A DNA stretch of 12,627 bases from JBBDXA01 sp040902585 (lineage in GTDB: Bacteria; Planctomycetota; Phycisphaerae; Phycisphaerales; Phycisphaeraceae): positions 1-12,627 of the forward strand of contig JBBDXA010000235.1 in NCBI GenBank assembly GCA_040902585.1, read 5' to 3'. The notes under the pieces were generated by a model, which worked only from the letters and a program-made list of their open reading frames with translations, made no database searches and was not told the DNA's origin. Each line of letters opens with the position of its first letter. Within the stretch, counting starts at the first letter, position 1. Shown one piece after another: positions 12,489 through 12,627 of this stretch. Made by a program: the position numbers and the translations under genes.

Positions 12489-12489
12489 C

Positions 12490-12627
12490 ATGACCGCTTT
12501 CGATTCCATTCCGCTTTTCCTCGCTCAGGACACGCCCGGCCAACCCAAGACCAGCGAAGCCCCCGTCGGCAAAGATACCCCCAACACCAACCCCGCCCAG
12601 AACGGCACCACCACCACCACCCCCGGC
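12490..12627 (+). CDS. yajC: probable YajC N-terminus (partial)
   Basis: The first 46 codons of a gene that runs off the window: a short hydrophobic start (FDSIPLFLAQ) followed by a low-complexity Pro/Thr/Asn-rich stretch (GKDTPNTNPAQNGTTTTTPG). The start lies one base after the tgt stop, with AAGGA 5-6 bases before the ATG. tgt-yajC-secDF is a very common gene order, and YajC is the small membrane subunit that joins SecDF in protein export. The YajC transmembrane segment is not yet reached, so the call rests on gene order and is tentative. An unrelated Pro/Thr-rich protein is the alternative. Confidence 0.5.
   Translation, partial: MTAFDSIPLFLAQDTPGQPKTSEAPVGKDTPNTNPAQNGTTTTTPG

Overview
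The window looks like the chromosome of a GC-rich planctomycete, probably of the Phycisphaerae. The signs are a PEP-CTERM sorting tail (VPEPATATLGLLGLAGLMARRRR), an exopolysaccharide locus of the PEP-CTERM/EpsH type, a tgt-yajC pair, and several families of short tandem repeats scattered between and inside genes. No rRNA, tRNA, CRISPR array, transposase or integrase gene was seen.

Layout. Positions 1-113 hold a 61-bp tandem duplication carrying hairpins, followed on the + strand by a lone MotA/TolQ/ExbB-family proton-channel gene (138-758). A REP-like inverted repeat (774-870) separates it from a convergent three-gene minus-strand operon. Read from its promoter at about 2.9 kb, that operon is a dual-OB-domain protein (1980-2732), then two different DUF488 proteins (1333-1983 and 890-1336). 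All junctions are 4-bp overlaps. Its upstream region carries three copies of one 27-bp dyad operator-like element. Also on the minus strand, 2985-10079 holds an exopolysaccharide cluster in transcription order: initiating phosphoglycosyl transferase, outer-membrane export lipoprotein, Wzz-type chain-length protein, XrtA-type ATPase, BY-type tyrosine kinase, and a GT-B glycosyltransferase. A long non-coding leader (10080-10767) with a sigma70-like promoter precedes it. Next comes the 3' remnant of a PEP-CTERM protein gene (10768-11046) with its terminator. On the + strand follow tgt (11115-12488) and the start of a probable yajC (12490 to the window end).

How the genes work together. The transferase loads the first sugar phosphate on the lipid carrier and the glycosyltransferase extends it. 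The Wzz-like protein and tyrosine kinase control chain length and export, and the Wza-like lipoprotein forms the outer-membrane exit. The ATPase belongs to the set normally linked to exosortase, but no exosortase gene lies in the window. The DUF488/dual-OB operon is unrelated to polysaccharide and is the best candidate for an undescribed system: its biochemical role is unknown to me, it is translationally coupled, and it has its own operator array.

The most unusual feature at the DNA level is a set of repeat arrays with different 'words' but one shared 7-bp period. They sit at the stop codon of the sugar transferase, just after the kinase gene, and twice in frame inside tgt. They add about 40 residues each to the Tgt enzyme, one of them between its zinc ligands.
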